Positions 11,308 through 21,582 of a stretch of 64,000 nucleotides of DNA are shown here, piece by piece (within the stretch, counting starts at the first letter, position 1; each line of letters opens with the position of its first letter). The position numbers and the translations under genes were made by a program. Under the pieces are notes generated by a model. That model ran no database searches. It saw only the letters and a list, made by a program, of their open reading frames with translations, and was not told the origin of the DNA. The DNA is taken from contig NZ_LT667500.1 of assembly GCF_900128725.1 (NCBI RefSeq), positions 372,001 to 436,000 on the forward strand, given 5' to 3'. The stretch is from Buchnera aphidicola (GTDB lineage: Bacteria; Pseudomonadota; Gammaproteobacteria; Enterobacterales; Enterobacteriaceae).

Positions 11308-12264
11308 ATGTCAAAAAAAATATCAAAAATTGTTTTTGCCGGAAGTAATGATTTTGCATTAGCGCATTTAGAGTCATTACTTAATTCTAAATATATTATA
11401 TCAGCAGTATTAACTAAACCAGATAACTTGTATTGTAAAAAAAGAGAAAATTGTTTTTCTCTTATTAAAAAGTATGCTATAAAAAATTATATAACACTAT
11501 TACAGCCTAAAAATTTATTTAATGAAATATTCTATTCTTCTCTTAAACAAATCAATGCAGATATATTAATAGTATCATCGTATGGAAATAAAATACCCAA
11601 AAAAATTTTAAAAATATTTCCATTCGGAGGAATCAATATTCATGCATCCTTACTACCCAGATGGAAAGGAGCGGCTCCAATTCAATGGGCCATTTTATCA
11701 GGAGATAAAAAAACAGGAGTTAGCGTAATAAAAATGAATTCTCGAATTGATTCGGGAAAAATAATATATACGCTCTCTTGCCCCATTAGTCAACTAGATA
11801 ATACCATTACTTTGAGCGCAAAATTAATTCCAATTTCACTACAATGTATGTATCAATCTTTACAAATCATAGACAACCCGTATATTATAAATTACCAAAA
11901 ACAAAATAAAATTCTTGAAAAACAAGCTCCTAAAATTAAAAAAAAAGATTCAATAATTTCCTGGTCTCATTCAGTCATTCAGATAGATCGATTAATTAGA
12001 GCATTTGTATCTTGGCCATGTTGTCAATTTTTAATCAATAAACTGTATGTCAAAATTAAAAAAGCATCTATTTTTTCTGTAAAAAAACATGATTTTCAAT
12101 GCGGAGAAATTATCGAAGTAAATAAAACTGGAATACAAATAAATACTGGAAAAGGAATATTAAGAATAGAAAAAATAAAAATACCAGGAAAAAAAACTTT
12201 ACACATCAGCCAAATACTACACGCAAAGAAAAAAATATTTGTTAAAAAAGCTATATTAAAATAA
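11308..12264 (+). CDS. fmt: methionyl-tRNA formyltransferase
   Basis: Transfers a formyl group from 10-formyl-THF to initiator Met-tRNA. The product has 318 residues (315 in E. coli). The N-terminal Rossmann domain carries the catalytic triad Asn110, His112 (GGINIHASLLPRW) and Asp148 (SRIDSG). A C-terminal OB domain for tRNA binding follows. The family loop 1, normally RPAGRGKK after the PD dipeptide, is replaced by an unrelated Lys-rich sequence at residues 40-52. In E. coli this loop contacts the acceptor stem, so substrate handling may be altered. def and fmt are adjacent and likely co-transcribed. Confidence 0.95.
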   Translation: MSKKISKIVFAGSNDFALAHLESLLNSKYIISAVLTKPDNLYCKKRENCFSLIKKYAIKNYITLLQPKNLFNEIFYSSLKQINADILIVSSYGNKIPKKILKIFPFGGINIHASLLPRWKGAAPIQWAILSGDKKTGVSVIKMNSRIDSGKIIYTLSCPISQLDNTITLSAKLIPISLQCMYQSLQIIDNPYIINYQKQNKILEKQAPKIKKKDSIISWSHSVIQIDRLIRAFVSWPCCQFLINKLYVKIKKASIFSVKKHDFQCGEIIEVNKTGIQINTGKGILRIEKIKIPGKKTLHISQILHAKKKIFVKKAILK

Positions 12265-12303
12265 TAGAAAATAAATATATTATAAAAACTTCGTAGTTAA
12301 CAA

Positions 12304-12323
12304 GAACGGCATAAAAATGCCGT
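12304..12323. terminator. hairpin terminator between fmt and rplQ
   Basis: AACGGCAT (12304-12311), a 4-base loop of A, then ATGCCGTT (12316-12323) followed by TTATT. It is a perfect 8-bp stem placed between convergent genes, so it probably ends both fmt and the alpha operon. Confidence 0.75.
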
Positions 12324-12371
12324 TTTATTAAACTAAAACATTAAAAAAAAGTTTATATCTTTTAACAATAT

Positions 12372-12734
12372 TTAAACATTTCTACCAACTAATTCTACAA
12401 AGGCTAAAGGAGCGTGATCACCTTTTCTAAAACCGCACTTCAAGATACGTAAATACCCACCAGGACGAGAATAAAAAAAAGGCCCTAATTCATGAAATAA
12501 CTTTTTTACCGAATAAATATCGCGGACACGAGAAAATACTAATCTACGGTTAGATATCGTATCATACTTAGATCGTGTAATCAGGGGCTCAAAAAAACGA
12601 CGTAGCTCTTTTGCTTTCGGCAAAGTAGTTGTTATATGTTCATACTTAATTAATGAACATATCATGTTTTTGAACATAGCTTTCAAATGACTTCGCGTTT
12701 TATTTAATAACCGCCCTGTTTTTCTATGTCTCAT
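12372..12734 (-). CDS. rplQ: 50S ribosomal protein L17
   Basis: Protein of the large subunit near the peptide exit tunnel. The product has 120 residues (127 in E. coli); the N-terminal [13 protein letters not shown] and RRFFEPLIT segments are conserved, and only the acidic C-terminal tail is shortened. It is the last gene of the alpha operon, 69 bp after rpoA, and is followed by a bidirectional hairpin. Confidence 0.96.
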   Translation of the reverse strand: MRHRKTGRLLNKTRSHLKAMFKNMICSLIKYEHITTTLPKAKELRRFFEPLITRSKYDTISNRRLVFSRVRDIYSVKKLFHELGPFFYSRPGGYLRILKCGFRKGDHAPLAFVELVGRNV

Positions 12735-12803
12735 ACTTTTATGTCCTTAAAAACTTTATAATACCAGTATAGAATATTAAAAAAATAATAAACAATATCT
12801 TAA

Positions 12804-13802
12804 TTATAAGATTTTATCTTCTAAAAGAACTTTAGGAGGCCAATTGATTAACTGCATACCTAATGAAAGATTTCTAGTCGCTAATATATCCTTAATTTCA
12901 GTCAATGATTTTTTTCCTAAGTTTGGCGTTTTAAGTAATTCTACTTCAGTTTTTTGAACTAAATCACCAATATAATGAATACTTTCGGCCTTCAAACAAT
13001 TAGCGGAGCGTACAGTTAATTCTAAGTCATCTACTGGTCTGAGTAGGATTGGTTCAAATTCTGGTTTTTCTTCTTTGACTTCTACTGCACGGCATCCCCT
13101 CAAGTCTACAAACGATTCTAGTTGTTCTGCGAGGATAGTAGCTGCTTTTCTGATTGCTTCTTCTGGATTAATAGTCCCGTTTGTTTGCATATCTATAATC
13201 AACTTATCTAAATCTGTTCGCTGCTCTACTCTAGCCGCCTCGACGTGATAAATAATACGATCAATTGGGCTGTAGGACACATCTAAAAATAATTTTCCTA
13301 CAATAGAGTTTTCCGCATTAACCCCTTGTCTAGATTTCGCTATGACATACCCTCGGCCTCGTTCTACCTTCATTCTCATATCTAAAAGAATATCAGGAGA
13401 CGTAATATGACAAATAACATGTTTTAAGTTTATGATTTCAGTAGAAGCATCATGATCAATATCTTCAGCTAGTACTGGGCCGATACCTCTTTTTTTTAAG
13501 TATAATATTGCTTCATCTTTCTCAAATAATTTAATTGATAAACCTTTCAAATTTAACAATATATCTAATATGTCTTCTTGAACTCCTTCTTTATGCATAT
13601 ATTCATGCAATATTCCACGAATTTCTACCTCAGTAATAGCACACCCAGACATGGAAGATAGTAAAATTCTTCTCAAAGCATTTCCTAAAGTATGCCCAAA
13701 ACCACGCTCTAAAGGCTCCAAAATAATCTTGGAACGAGTAGAGCTAATTTTTTCAATATTTACTAATCTGGGTTTTAAAAAATCTTCTACAAAAACGGAC
13801 AT
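12804..13802 (-). CDS. rpoA: RNA polymerase alpha subunit
   Basis: Dimerises to nucleate RNA polymerase assembly; its C-terminal domain contacts UP elements and activators. The product has 332 residues (329 in E. coli). The N-terminal domain has the [19 protein letters not shown] signature (33-51). The linker is followed by the helix-hairpin-helix CTD with the [13 protein letters not shown]-binding stretch, including the arginine and asparagine used for minor-groove contact, and [12 protein letters not shown]. Codon use is less A+T-extreme than in metabolic genes. It lies between rpsD and rplQ as in E. coli. Confidence 0.97.
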   Translation of the reverse strand: MSVFVEDFLKPRLVNIEKISSTRSKIILEPLERGFGHTLGNALRRILLSSMSGCAITEVEIRGILHEYMHKEGVQEDILDILLNLKGLSIKLFEKDEAILYLKKRGIGPVLAEDIDHDASTEIINLKHVICHITSPDILLDMRMKVERGRGYVIAKSRQGVNAENSIVGKLFLDVSYSPIDRIIYHVEAARVEQRTDLDKLIIDMQTNGTINPEEAIRKAATILAEQLESFVDLRGCRAVEVKEEKPEFEPILLRPVDDLELTVRSANCLKAESIHYIGDLVQKTEVELLKTPNLGKKSLTEIKDILATRNLSLGMQLINWPPKVLLEDKIL

Positions 13803-13833
13803 TATTGTTCTCTCTAAATATGTAAAACCTTAT

Positions 13834-14454
13834 TTACTTAGAATATAATTCCACGATTAAGTGTTCATTAATGTCAGCAGATAAGTCATCACGCTCTAGA
13901 GCACGTATAAAACACCCTTCCATCATTGAATAATCAACACTTAACCAACTAGATTCCTCTCGTTGCTTCATAATTTCTATAGCTGCTTTAACTCTTAATT
14001 GCTTCTGAGATTTTTTACTAACAGATATTTTATCATTAATAGACACCTGGAAAGAAGGTATATTCACCAACCTATCATTAACTAAAATAGATTTATGGCT
14101 AATTAATTGACGCGATTCTGAGCGAGTAGCTCCAAAACCTATACGATAAACAATGTTATCAAGACGCTTCTCTAACAAAAATAATAAATTTTGCCCCGTA
14201 TTCCCTTTCAATTTAGATGCTTTTTTGTAATAATTATGAAACTGTCTTTCGAGTATCCCGTACAAACGACGTAATTTTTGTTTTTCACGTAACTGTTTAG
14301 CGTACTCTGATAAACGTAATCGACGAGATCCATGTTGACCTGGAGCTTGATCAATCTTACATTTAGAATCAATAGACCGGACGCCTGACTTTAAGAATAA
14401 ATCCGAACCTTCTCTTCGGCTTAATTTTAATTTAGGACCCAAATATCTTGCCAT
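13834..14454 (-). CDS. rpsD: 30S ribosomal protein S4
   Basis: Primary 16S-binding assembly protein of the small subunit and, in E. coli, translational repressor of the alpha operon. The product has 206 residues, the family length. The N-terminus [16 protein letters not shown] and the S4 RNA-binding domain ([11 protein letters not shown] through the SHKSILVND loop) are intact. It sits 30 bp after rpsK. The repressor target would lie ahead of rpsM, but I could not confirm the pseudoknot. Confidence 0.97.
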   Translation of the reverse strand: MARYLGPKLKLSRREGSDLFLKSGVRSIDSKCKIDQAPGQHGSRRLRLSEYAKQLREKQKLRRLYGILERQFHNYYKKASKLKGNTGQNLLFLLEKRLDNIVYRIGFGATRSESRQLISHKSILVNDRLVNIPSFQVSINDKISVSKKSQKQLRVKAAIEIMKQREESSWLSVDYSMMEGCFIRALERDDLSADINEHLIVELYSK

Positions 14455-14484
14455 ATTTATATGTCTCCTATTTATTTAAACTAG

Positions 14485-14880
14485 TTACACTCTACGTTTT
14501 TTCGGAGGGCGGCATCCATTGTGAGGAATCGGTGTAACATCTCTAATATTTGTGATGCGAAAACCAAAAGAATTTAATGCTCGAATAGTAGATTCGCGAC
14601 CCGGACCCGGACCTTTAACCATAATTTCTAAGTTTTTGATCCCATACTCTTTTACGCGTTCTGCGCATTTTTCTGCCGCTATTTGCGCAGCAAAAGGCGT
14701 TGATTTTCTTGAACCTCGAAAACCAGATCCTCCAGAAGTTGCCCAACTTAATGTATTTCCCTGACGATCAGTAATCGTGACAATTGTATTATTAAAAGAT
14801 GCATGAATATAAGCAATTCCATCTAAAATTTGCTTTTTAACACGCTTCTTAACATAGCGAGTAGCGATTTTTTTTGACAT
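14485..14880 (-). CDS. rpsK: 30S ribosomal protein S11
   Basis: Platform protein of the small subunit next to the mRNA exit site. The product has 131 residues (129 in E. coli) and ends in the invariant [10 protein letters not shown]. The [16 protein letters not shown] segment is conserved throughout. The N-terminus has two extra residues compared with E. coli. It lies between rpsM and rpsD with short spacers, second gene of the alpha operon. Confidence 0.97.
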   Translation of the reverse strand: MSKKIATRYVKKRVKKQILDGIAYIHASFNNTIVTITDRQGNTLSWATSGGSGFRGSRKSTPFAAQIAAEKCAERVKEYGIKNLEIMVKGPGPGRESTIRALNSFGFRITNIRDVTPIPHNGCRPPKKRRV

Positions 14881-14901
14881 AATCGATTATTATTATCCTC
14901 A

Positions 14902-15261
14902 TTATCTACTTTTTATTAATTTTCTAGGACCCTTACATGTTCGCGCATTGGTTTTTGTTCTTTGCCCTCTAGCCGGAAGATGTTTTCGATGACGCACCCC
15001 GCGGTAACAATTAATATCTATTAATCGCTTAATATTAATAGTTTTTTCTCTACGCAAATCCCCCTCTACAACGAGCTTAGAAATCGTTATTCTCAAAGTT
15101 TCCAATTGTTTTTCGTCTAATTCTTTTACCTTGACGTGATGCCTAATACCTGAAACAATGCAAATTTTTCGAGATAAAGACACACCAATGCCATAAATAT
15201 CTGTTAATGCAATTAATACATGCTTATGATCAGGAATATTAATTCCAGAAATTCTGGTCAC
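14902..15261 (-). CDS. rpsM: 30S ribosomal protein S13 (GTG start)
   Basis: Head protein of the small subunit contacting the P-site tRNA and L5. I place the start at GTG 15259-15261, which follows GGAG (15270-15273) by eight bases and makes the protein 119 residues, aligning with the 118-residue E. coli protein from the first residue ([13 protein letters not shown]). An upstream ATG at 15297 would add 12 unsupported residues. The H2TH motif and basic tail ([13 protein letters not shown]) are intact. It is the first gene of the alpha operon after rpmJ. Confidence 0.95.
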   Translation of the reverse strand: MTRISGINIPDHKHVLIALTDIYGIGVSLSRKICIVSGIRHHVKVKELDEKQLETLRITISKLVVEGDLRREKTINIKRLIDINCYRGVRHRKHLPARGQRTKTNARTCKGPRKLIKSR

Positions 15262-15353
15262 AAATATTACTCCGTTGCTTAGAATAAAAACCATCATAGA
15301 TGGTAAATTATTAAAGAAATTTAATTATTATAAAAACATATAGTTGACATTTT

Positions 15354-15470
15354 CTATCCTTGTCTTTGCTTATGCTTAGGATCATTGCTACAAATTACGC
15401 GAATAACATTACTTCGACGTATAATCTTACAACTACGACATAAACGTTTTACCGATGCACGAACTTTCAT
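15354..15470 (-). CDS. rpmJ: 50S ribosomal protein L36
   Basis: The smallest ribosomal protein, 38 residues, the same length as in E. coli. It begins [14 protein letters not shown] and ends KHKQRQG. The zinc ribbon is the Cys-Cys-Cys-His type: Cys11, Cys14, Cys27 and His33. It lies between secY and rpsM as in E. coli, where it closes the spc operon. A GGAG-like site (TTGGAGATTGT) precedes the ATG. Confidence 0.96.
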   Translation of the reverse strand: MKVRASVKRLCRSCKIIRRSNVIRVICSNDPKHKQRQG

Positions 15471-15505
15471 ACAATCTCCAAAAAAATATAGAATACATAT
15501 TCTAA

Positions 15506-16801
15506 TTAACTTCTTGAGTATAGATTAGCTTTTTTCAATATCTTTTTATATTGTGTAGACATCATGAGCGTTTGCGCTTGCGCTATAAATTCCATTAATA
15601 CTGCTACAATAATTAATAAAGAAGTTCCGCCAAAGTAAAATGGAACCTTTAAAAAAGAGCGCATAATATTTGGAAGTAAACATAAAAAAACAGTATATAT
15701 AGCACCTAAAGCAGTTAACCTAGACACGATTTTGTTAATATATTCTGCAGTTTTTATTCCAGGACGGATTCCGGGTACAAAAGCTCCCGATTTTTTCAAA
15801 TTAGTAGAAGTCTCATTAACATCAAAAACCACTCCAGTATAAAAAAAACAAAAAAATATTATTAATCCAGCGTTTGCCACGATAGAAATACTGCTATGTA
15901 GTTGAAAAAAAAGAAATAATCTATTAAAAAGAATAGAGTTACCAAAAATATAACGATAATAAGCAAAGATAAGTGATGCTAATAAAACACAGCTAGATGA
16001 AAAAATTACCGGTACTACTCCAGCCATATTTAACTTTAAAGGTAAATAGCTATTATGAGCGGAATACATTCGCATTCCCTGTTGACGTCTAGCGTAACAA
16101 ACAACAATTTTTCTCTGACTGCGTTCTATAAAAACAACTATAAATGTTACAAAAAAGATGATGAATAAAATTGAAAGAATATATAAAACATTAAAATGAT
16201 TTTTGCGTATGATCTCTAACGTTTGTGTACACGAAAGAGGTAAATTCGAAACTATTCCAGAACAAACAATTAAAGAAACTCCATTTCCCAAACCTTTTTC
16301 GGTAATAAATTCTCCTAACCACATTAAAAAAACGGTGCCAGTTACTAAACTAGTGATTGCGCTTGTATAAAAATATCTATCCGGACACAGGATAATATCC
16401 TTCATTCCAGAAAGGGAAGGCAAGCTAACTACAACACCAATAGACTGAATAAGTGAGATAAAAAATGCCATATATTTAGTATACTGGCTCAATTTTTTTT
16501 TTCCAGCAGTTCCATCTTGCTTTAGAGCAATAAAATGAGGAATGATTAACGTAAAGAGCTGGATAATAATAGAAGCGGATATATAAGGCATCACTCCCAG
16601 AGCAAAAATCGATGCTCGATTTAAGGAACCCCCTGACAACATATTAAATGTTGATAAAAAAGAACTATGATTCTGAAAAATAACTTTTTTTAAAACTTCA
16701 GCATTAATACCAGGAATTGGAATAAAAGAACCTATACGAAAAATAACAATGGACACTAAAACTAAAAAAATTCTTTTTTGTAAATTATATAATGTAGACA
16801 T
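15506..16801 (-). CDS. secY: protein translocase subunit SecY
   Basis: Channel-forming subunit of the SecYEG inner-membrane translocon. The product has 431 residues (443 in E. coli), and about ten hydrophobic segments can be followed. The TM2 plug region has [12 protein letters not shown]. The cytoplasmic loops that bind SecA and the ribosome are conserved ([17 protein letters not shown] and [13 protein letters not shown]). The N-terminus is about 12 residues shorter than in E. coli, losing part of the first cytoplasmic stretch. It lies between rplO and rpmJ, so membrane translocation stays coupled to ribosome production. Confidence 0.97.
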   Translation of the reverse strand: MSTLYNLQKRIFLVLVSIVIFRIGSFIPIPGINAEVLKKVIFQNHSSFLSTFNMLSGGSLNRASIFALGVMPYISASIIIQLFTLIIPHFIALKQDGTAGKKKLSQYTKYMAFFISLIQSIGVVVSLPSLSGMKDIILCPDRYFYTSAITSLVTGTVFLMWLGEFITEKGLGNGVSLIVCSGIVSNLPLSCTQTLEIIRKNHFNVLYILSILFIIFFVTFIVVFIERSQRKIVVCYARRQQGMRMYSAHNSYLPLKLNMAGVVPVIFSSSCVLLASLIFAYYRYIFGNSILFNRLFLFFQLHSSISIVANAGLIIFFCFFYTGVVFDVNETSTNLKKSGAFVPGIRPGIKTAEYINKIVSRLTALGAIYTVFLCLLPNIMRSFLKVPFYFGGTSLLIIVAVLMEFIAQAQTLMMSTQYKKILKKANLYSRS

Positions 16802-16843
16802 AGTATGCGTTCTATTAAAAATAAATTGTTTAAAAGTATATAA

Positions 16844-17290
16844 TTATTTTTTTAAAGTTTTAACCGTCCCTCCAACTAACTCAATACATAATCGAGCCCC
16901 CTTGGTCACAAATAATCCCGAAATTACTATCGGTTGATTAATACATCCAATTTTAATAATTTTAACATATTTAATACTTTTTTTAATTAAATTTATTTTC
17001 CTTAAAGCTTCTAAATTTATAATTTTTTTAGACGGAAAAACATTTAATTCAAATAATCGAATTTCATCCGTGATTTTTTTTTTCTTAGATACAAAGCCAA
17101 ATTTTGGAATTCTTCGATATAACGGAGTTTGCCCACCTTCAAAGCTATTACGAATTTTTCCTCCTGATCTAGATTTTTGGCCTTTATGCCCTCTTCCTCC
17201 TGTTTTTCCTAGTCCCGAACCAATACCTCGACATATGCGTTTTTTTGTTTTCTTTAAATACATAGCATTTGATAATGAATTTAAATACAC
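16844..17290 (-). CDS. rplO: 50S ribosomal protein L15 (GTG start)
   Basis: Late-assembly protein of the large subunit core. The product has 148 residues (144 in E. coli). The glycine-rich [20 protein letters not shown] block (22-41) is the family hallmark. Translation starts at GTG 17288-17290, supported by AAGGG seven bases upstream. The start lies inside the end of rpmD, a 10-bp overlap implying translational coupling. The C-terminal half is more lysine-rich than in free-living relatives. Confidence 0.95.
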   Translation of the reverse strand: MYLNSLSNAMYLKKTKKRICRGIGSGLGKTGGRGHKGQKSRSGGKIRNSFEGGQTPLYRRIPKFGFVSKKKKITDEIRLFELNVFPSKKIINLEALRKINLIKKSIKYVKIIKIGCINQPIVISGLFVTKGARLCIELVGGTVKTLKK

Positions 17291-17475
17291 GGTTTATCCC
17301 TTACCTGAATTGATATCATATAAGATACTTTTCTAATCATACCGCGAATAGCTGCAGTATCTTTCCGTTTAACAGAATCTCCGATATGACGTAAACCTAA
17401 ACCATTCATAGTAGCTATATGTTTAGGTAAACGACCAATTTGACTTTTTATTTGTGTGATAAAAATCGTTCTCAT
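17281..17475 (-). CDS. rpmD: 50S ribosomal protein L30
   Basis: Small large-subunit protein with 64 residues (59 in E. coli). The [19 protein letters not shown] segment (14-32) is conserved. The C-terminal five or so residues are extra and result from the frame running into rplO by 10 bp. GAAGG lies five bases before the ATG. It occupies its usual place between rpsE and rplO. Confidence 0.95.
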   Translation of the reverse strand: MRTIFITQIKSQIGRLPKHIATMNGLGLRHIGDSVKRKDTAAIRGMIRKVSYMISIQVRDKPCI

Positions 17476-17490
17476 AAATTACCTTCTTTA

Positions 17491-17991
17491 TCAGTTTAAA
17501 ATTTCTTCTATAGACTTTCCACGTTTTTTAGCAATCATTTTTGGCGATCGAATTTTTTTTAAACCATTAATGGTTGCTCGAACTACATTAATAGGATTGG
17601 TAGATCCATATATTTTTGCTAAAATATTTTGAATACCCGCTACTTCTAAAACAGATCTCATAGCCCCTCCAGCAATAATGCCAGTTCCTTCTGATGCAGG
17701 CTTCATAAATACATTAGAGCCAGTATGACGGCCAACAATAGAGTGCTGTATCGTTTGTTGGCACAAAGGTATTAAAATCATATTTTTTCTCGCTTTCTCC
17801 ATGGCTTTCTGGATAGCGGCAGGAACTTCACGCGCTTTGCCGTATCCAAAACCAATTTTTCCATTACCGTTGCCTACCACAGTTAAAGCGGTAAAAGAAA
17901 AAATCCTACCTCCTTTTACTGTTTTTGAAACCCTATTAACAGAAATTAATTTTTCTTTTAAATCCGTAGATGCTTTTTTATCAAAATTCAT
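17491..17991 (-). CDS. rpsE: 30S ribosomal protein S5
   Basis: Small-subunit protein at the mRNA entry channel, involved in decoding accuracy. From the ATG at 17991 the product has 166 residues and aligns without gap to E. coli S5 (167). The S5 double-stranded RNA-binding motif [20 protein letters not shown] (19-38) and [11 protein letters not shown] are intact. I chose this start because GGAGGT (17996-18001) precedes it by four bases; an ATG 12 bases upstream overlaps that ribosome site. Confidence 0.96.
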   Translation of the reverse strand: MNFDKKASTDLKEKLISVNRVSKTVKGGRIFSFTALTVVGNGNGKIGFGYGKAREVPAAIQKAMEKARKNMILIPLCQQTIQHSIVGRHTGSNVFMKPASEGTGIIAGGAMRSVLEVAGIQNILAKIYGSTNPINVVRATINGLKKIRSPKMIAKKRGKSIEEILN

Positions 17992-18012
17992 GTATACCTC
18001 CATTTCTCATTT

Positions 18013-18381
18013 TTAAAAAACCAAACCTGATATACGCGCCGATTCAGCTAATTCTTTAACTCGACCATGGTACTGGAAACCAGAGCGATCAAAAGAAACA
18101 ACCTTAATGCCTTTTTCTAAGGCTCTTCTAGAAATTAGCTGACCTACTAATTTTGCAGAAATTTTGTTTCCAGTATATGCGCTTGTTATTTTTAGTTTCT
18201 TAAATTCCAAAGTCGAAGCAACGACCAACACTTTAGCTGTTTGGTACGAAATAATTTGGGCATAAATATGCCTAGAAGATCGATGAACTACTAAACGGAA
18301 TTCTCGACTGCTATGTATTTTTTTGCGTATTTTGGTATAACGCCGAATGCGAGAATCTTTTTTTTTTATTTTTCCTTTCAT
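18013..18381 (-). CDS. rplR: 50S ribosomal protein L18
   Basis: Binds 5S rRNA together with L5 and anchors it to the large subunit. The product has 122 residues (117 in E. coli). The conserved [12 protein letters not shown] and the C-terminal [13 protein letters not shown] are present. The N-terminus carries a few extra lysines. Its start lies one base past the rplF stop, so the two are translationally coupled. Confidence 0.96.
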   Translation of the reverse strand: MKGKIKKKDSRIRRYTKIRKKIHSSREFRLVVHRSSRHIYAQIISYQTAKVLVVASTLEFKKLKITSAYTGNKISAKLVGQLISRRALEKGIKVVSFDRSGFQYHGRVKELAESARISGLVF

Positions 18382-18382
18382 G

Positions 18383-18922
18383 CTACTTCTTTTTCGCCTC
18401 TTTAATCCGAACTATTTCATTTAAATAACGAATACCTTTTCCTTTATAGGGTTCCGGAATACGATAAGAACGTATATTAGCCGCTACCTGCCCTACAAGT
18501 TGTTTATCTATACCCGTCAAAATAATCTCGTTTTGAGGTAAAAGAGATACATTTACAGATTTTGGAAGTTCATAGTAAATAGGGTGTGAAAAACCTAAAT
18601 ATAATTTTAGGATACCTGGATTTTCTATTGTAGCACGATAACCAATACCTAATAAATTTAATTGTTTTTTAAACCCTGCAGTTACCCCTATAATCATGCT
18701 ATTAATGACGGAACGACAAGTACCTGCTTGCATCCAACCATAAGAACCAGAAAAATGATTATGTGAAAAAAATAAAACACCTTCTTGTTGAACAATTTTA
18801 ACACATACATGTATTTTACGCTGTAATGAACCTAAAGGACCACTAATAATGACCTCTAAGTTATTAATATTTACTGTTACATTTTTGGGAATCGTTATCG
18901 ATGACTTAGCAACACGAGACAT
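18383..18922 (-). CDS. rplF: 50S ribosomal protein L6
   Basis: Large-subunit protein at the base of the L7/L12 stalk, contacting the sarcin-ricin loop where EF-Tu and EF-G bind. The product has 179 residues (177 in E. coli), made of two duplicated alpha/beta domains. The C-terminal signature [12 protein letters not shown], characteristic of L6, is conserved. It lies between rpsH and rplR. Confidence 0.96.
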   Translation of the reverse strand: MSRVAKSSITIPKNVTVNINNLEVIISGPLGSLQRKIHVCVKIVQQEGVLFFSHNHFSGSYGWMQAGTCRSVINSMIIGVTAGFKKQLNLLGIGYRATIENPGILKLYLGFSHPIYYELPKSVNVSLLPQNEIILTGIDKQLVGQVAANIRSYRIPEPYKGKGIRYLNEIVRIKEAKKK

Positions 18923-18955
18923 TTTTAACTTCCTCTATTCTTATGAATAATAATA

Positions 18956-19348
18956 TTAATCTACATAACATATAATTTCTCCACCTAATCCCTTTTTTTT
19001 TGCCAAGCGATCGGTCATCACTCCTCGAGAAGTAGATATAACGGCAATGCCTAGATGGTTCATGACATCAGGTAAGCTGTATTTATTGCAATATTGGCGC
19101 AAACTCGGTCGACTAGCTCTGGAAATATGTTCTATGACTGCTTTTCCTTCAAAATATTTTAAAAAAATTTTTAAAGTTAAATGACCTTCTCGTTGAACAC
19201 AATAATTATAAATATATCCTTCATATTTCAATACTTTTATAATATTTTCTTTCATCTTAGAAAAAGGAACAATTACAAAAATTTTATTGGAATTTTGACC
19301 ATTACGTATACAAGTCAACATATCTGCTATTGGGTCTTGCATGCTCAT
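18956..19348 (-). CDS. rpsH: 30S ribosomal protein S8
   Basis: Primary 16S-binding protein and, in E. coli, the translational repressor of the spc operon through a site in the rplX-rplE mRNA. The product has 130 residues, exactly the E. coli length, starting [12 protein letters not shown] and ending GGEIICYV plus Asp. The [10 protein letters not shown] signature near the C-terminus is intact. It lies 57 bp after rpsN. Confidence 0.96.
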   Translation of the reverse strand: MSMQDPIADMLTCIRNGQNSNKIFVIVPFSKMKENIIKVLKYEGYIYNYCVQREGHLTLKIFLKYFEGKAVIEHISRASRPSLRQYCNKYSLPDVMNHLGIAVISTSRGVMTDRLAKKKGLGGEIICYVD

Positions 19349-19405
19349 AAAATATCCTATTTTTAATAAAATTAAAATTATATTAAGACGCTTATTCAGG
19401 GATAA

Positions 19406-19711
19406 TTACCAACTCGCTTTTGTTAATCCGGGAATTTCACCTCGCATAGCAGCCTCTCTTAACTTAATTCGACTTAAACCAAATTTACGCAAAAAAGCAT
19501 GTGGGCGCCCTGTTTGTCGGCAACGATTACGTTGTCGCGAAGGACTGGAGTCTCTAGGTAAAATTTGTAATTTTAACATAGCGCTCCAACGCTCTTTATC
19601 TGATGATAATTGCGATTTTATAATTTTCTTTAATTTTAATCGTAGTGCATAATATTTTAATGCCAGTTTAACTCTTTTTATTTCTCTAACTTTTATAGAT
19701 TGCTTGGCCAT
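19406..19711 (-). CDS. rpsN: 30S ribosomal protein S14
   Basis: Small-subunit head protein of 101 residues, the long C- form without zinc-binding cysteines, as in E. coli. The [20 protein letters not shown] block (60-79) and the end [11 protein letters not shown] are intact. It lies between rplE and rpsH in the spc operon. Confidence 0.96.
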   Translation of the reverse strand: MAKQSIKVREIKRVKLALKYYALRLKLKKIIKSQLSSDKERWSAMLKLQILPRDSSPSRQRNRCRQTGRPHAFLRKFGLSRIKLREAAMRGEIPGLTKASW

Positions 19712-19735
19712 ACAATAATTTCATCCTATATAATA

Positions 19736-20275
19736 TTATTTTTGAAAAGGAAAACCAAAAGAAGAAAGCAAACACTCTCCTTCCCGATTCGAAAGCGCAT
19801 CCGTGGTAATAGTAATATTCATTCCCCTGATAGAATCAACTTTCTCATAATTAATTTCTGGAAAAATAATTTGTTCTCGAATGCCTAAACTATAATTACC
19901 TTGACCATCAAATGATTTACGAGACATACCTCTAAAATCACGTATACGCGGTATTGCTATGGTAATTAATTTATCAAAAAAATCCCATTTTCTCCTACCC
20001 CGCAAAGTCACCTTGCACCCGATAGGATAACCTTTACGAATTTTAAAATTGGCAATAGATTTTTTAGCTACTGTAATAATCGGTTTTTGACCAGAAATTT
20101 GAGTTAAATCATGAACAGCATAATCCAATATTTTTTTATCGGAAATAGATTTTCCTACACCCATATTGAGAGTAATTTTTTTAATTGTAGGCACTGCCAT
20201 TACAGTTGAATACCTAAATTTCTTCATTAACTCTGGAATAACATGAGTATTGTAATAAACACGTAATCTTGACAT
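19736..20275 (-). CDS. rplE: 50S ribosomal protein L5
   Basis: Binds 5S rRNA and forms intersubunit contact with S13 in the small-subunit head. The product has 179 residues, as in E. coli. Conserved blocks include KITLNMGVG near residue 32, the GQKP motif, LRGRRKWDF and the RDFRGM segment. It lies between rplX and rpsN. Confidence 0.97.
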   Translation of the reverse strand: MSRLRVYYNTHVIPELMKKFRYSTVMAVPTIKKITLNMGVGKSISDKKILDYAVHDLTQISGQKPIITVAKKSIANFKIRKGYPIGCKVTLRGRRKWDFFDKLITIAIPRIRDFRGMSRKSFDGQGNYSLGIREQIIFPEINYEKVDSIRGMNITITTDALSNREGECLLSSFGFPFQK

Positions 20276-20297
20276 AAAAACTCTCTTTTCCTATAGT

Positions 20298-20615
20298 TTA
20301 CTTTAATAACGCGTGATTAGATTTAAAGCGACGTACTTTTTTTCCAGAACCCCAAAAAAATTCTATTTTATCTGCTTTATTAGTTGTTTTATTAAAATGA
20401 GCAATATTAGAAATATGGATAGGTAACTCTTTTAAAATTATTCCCCCTACTTGTTTTTTTTCTGGAATCGATTTTTTGTGTTTTTTTACTAAGTTAATTC
20501 CCTGTACAATCACTCTATTAATCTGACGATATATCTTTTTCACTATTCCTGTCTTTCCTTTGTCCTTTCCCACTACTACTATTACTAAGTCGTTACAATG
20601 AATTTTATACGACAT
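20298..20615 (-). CDS. rplX: 50S ribosomal protein L24
   Basis: Assembly-initiator protein of the large subunit. The product has 105 residues (104 in E. coli). The KOW motif (DLVIVVVGKDKGKTGIVKKI, 9-28) identifies it. In E. coli the S8 repressor site lies at the rplX-rplE junction; the 22-bp spacer here leaves room only for a site that overlaps the genes. It follows rplN. Confidence 0.96.
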   Translation of the reverse strand: MSYKIHCNDLVIVVVGKDKGKTGIVKKIYRQINRVIVQGINLVKKHKKSIPEKKQVGGIILKELPIHISNIAHFNKTTNKADKIEFFWGSGKKVRRFKSNHALLK

Positions 20616-20631
20616 ACTCTATATTCCTCAT

Positions 20632-21003
20632 TTAAAGAACTTCTGGGGCTAAAGAAACGATTTTCATAAACGGTTCTACTCTCAGCTCTCTAGTTACCGG
20701 ACCAAATATACGGGTACCAACAGGCTGATTTGTAGCATCGTGTAAAAGAACACAAGCATTACTATCAAAACAAATCATAGAACCATCTGTTCTACGAATT
20801 CCGTATTTTGTTCGCACAATAACTGCTTTCATAACCTCACCTTTTTTTACTTTACTGCGCGGAATAGCTTCTTTAATAGCTACCTTAATAACATCACCAA
20901 TACGAGCATATCGCCTGCGAGAACCCCCTAAAACTTTTATACACATAACAAGACGAGCTCCAGAATTATCTGCTACCTGCAAAATGGTTTGCACTTGAAT
21001 CAT
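20632..21003 (-). CDS. rplN: 50S ribosomal protein L14
   Basis: Large-subunit protein at the subunit interface, partner of bridge B8. The product has 123 residues, as in E. coli, beginning [20 protein letters not shown] and ending SLAPEVL. The L14 signature around [12 protein letters not shown] is intact. It is the first gene of the spc operon and is separated from rpsQ by the largest gap inside the ribosomal block. Confidence 0.97.
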   Translation of the reverse strand: MIQVQTILQVADNSGARLVMCIKVLGGSRRRYARIGDVIKVAIKEAIPRSKVKKGEVMKAVIVRTKYGIRRTDGSMICFDSNACVLLHDATNQPVGTRIFGPVTRELRVEPFMKIVSLAPEVL

Positions 21004-21126
21004 ATATGAGCCTTTTTCTTATATTCATTATCAAAATGAATAATATGAATTTTAAACATGATAGAAGACATGAAACTCAACTACACATAATTCTCATGTC
21101 TCCTGAGTATAAAAAATAAAAAAAAT
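21004..21126 (-). promoter_or_regulatory. spc operon leader / S10-spc boundary
   Basis: A 123-bp spacer at the exact place where E. coli has the spc promoter. On the minus strand AGACATGA (21094-21101) can pair with TCATGTCT (21066-21073), a perfect 8-bp stem that may end S10 transcription. Further down, GATAAT with a weak TTAAAA 17 bp upstream is a possible promoter. The hairpin is clear; the promoter is uncertain. Confidence 0.45.
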
Positions 21127-21384
21127 TTAAATTATAGATTTTTTTATAACATTTACTAAAATCCAAGATTTCGTTTTAGATATAGGTCTACATTCACAAA
21201 TTTGTACTAAATCCCCAATATGACTGATATTTTTTTCATCGTGAACGCATAATTTAGTTCTTTTTTTTACAAATTTTCCATAAACAGTATGCTTAATTCG
21301 GCGATTCACGATAACAACGATTGATTTATTCATCTTGTTACTAGTTACATGACCATGTAAAATATTTTTTTTTTCATTCATCAT
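21127..21384 (-). CDS. rpsQ: 30S ribosomal protein S17
   Basis: OB-fold 16S-binding protein and last gene of the S10 operon. Two adjacent ATG codons (21384 and 21381) precede it; the second gives 84 residues and aligns with E. coli without gap, while the first shares its A with the rpmC stop codon. Either implies tight coupling. The segment SKTKSWILV near the C-terminus and the [10 protein letters not shown] block are conserved. Confidence 0.95.
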   Translation of the reverse strand: MMNEKKNILHGHVTSNKMNKSIVVIVNRRIKHTVYGKFVKKRTKLCVHDEKNISHIGDLVQICECRPISKTKSWILVNVIKKSII

Positions 21385-21575
21385 TAATTTTTTATCCGAT
21401 TTGTTAATAAAGTTTTAACCCTCGCAATTTTTTTTCTTACTTGTTTGACTAAATGGGTTTTTTTTAACTTCCCAGCAGCTATTTGAAGCCGAATATTAAA
21501 CTGTTCTTTTAGCAACCCCGTCAATAAGTTTCTTAAATCATGTTGAAGAACATTTTTTTTTTTTATAATGTGCAT
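21384..21575 (-). CDS. rpmC: 50S ribosomal protein L29
   Basis: Helical protein at the exit tunnel, part of the docking site for targeting factors. From the ATG at 21575 it has 63 residues, the E. coli length, with [17 protein letters not shown] aligned residue for residue. A longer frame from 21599 overlaps rplP and has no support. The spacing to rplP is 7 bp and the stop overlaps the rpsQ start. Confidence 0.94.
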   Translation of the reverse strand: MHIIKKKNVLQHDLRNLLTGLLKEQFNIRLQIAAGKLKKTHLVKQVRKKIARVKTLLTNRIKN

Positions 21576-21582
21576 AATTAAA

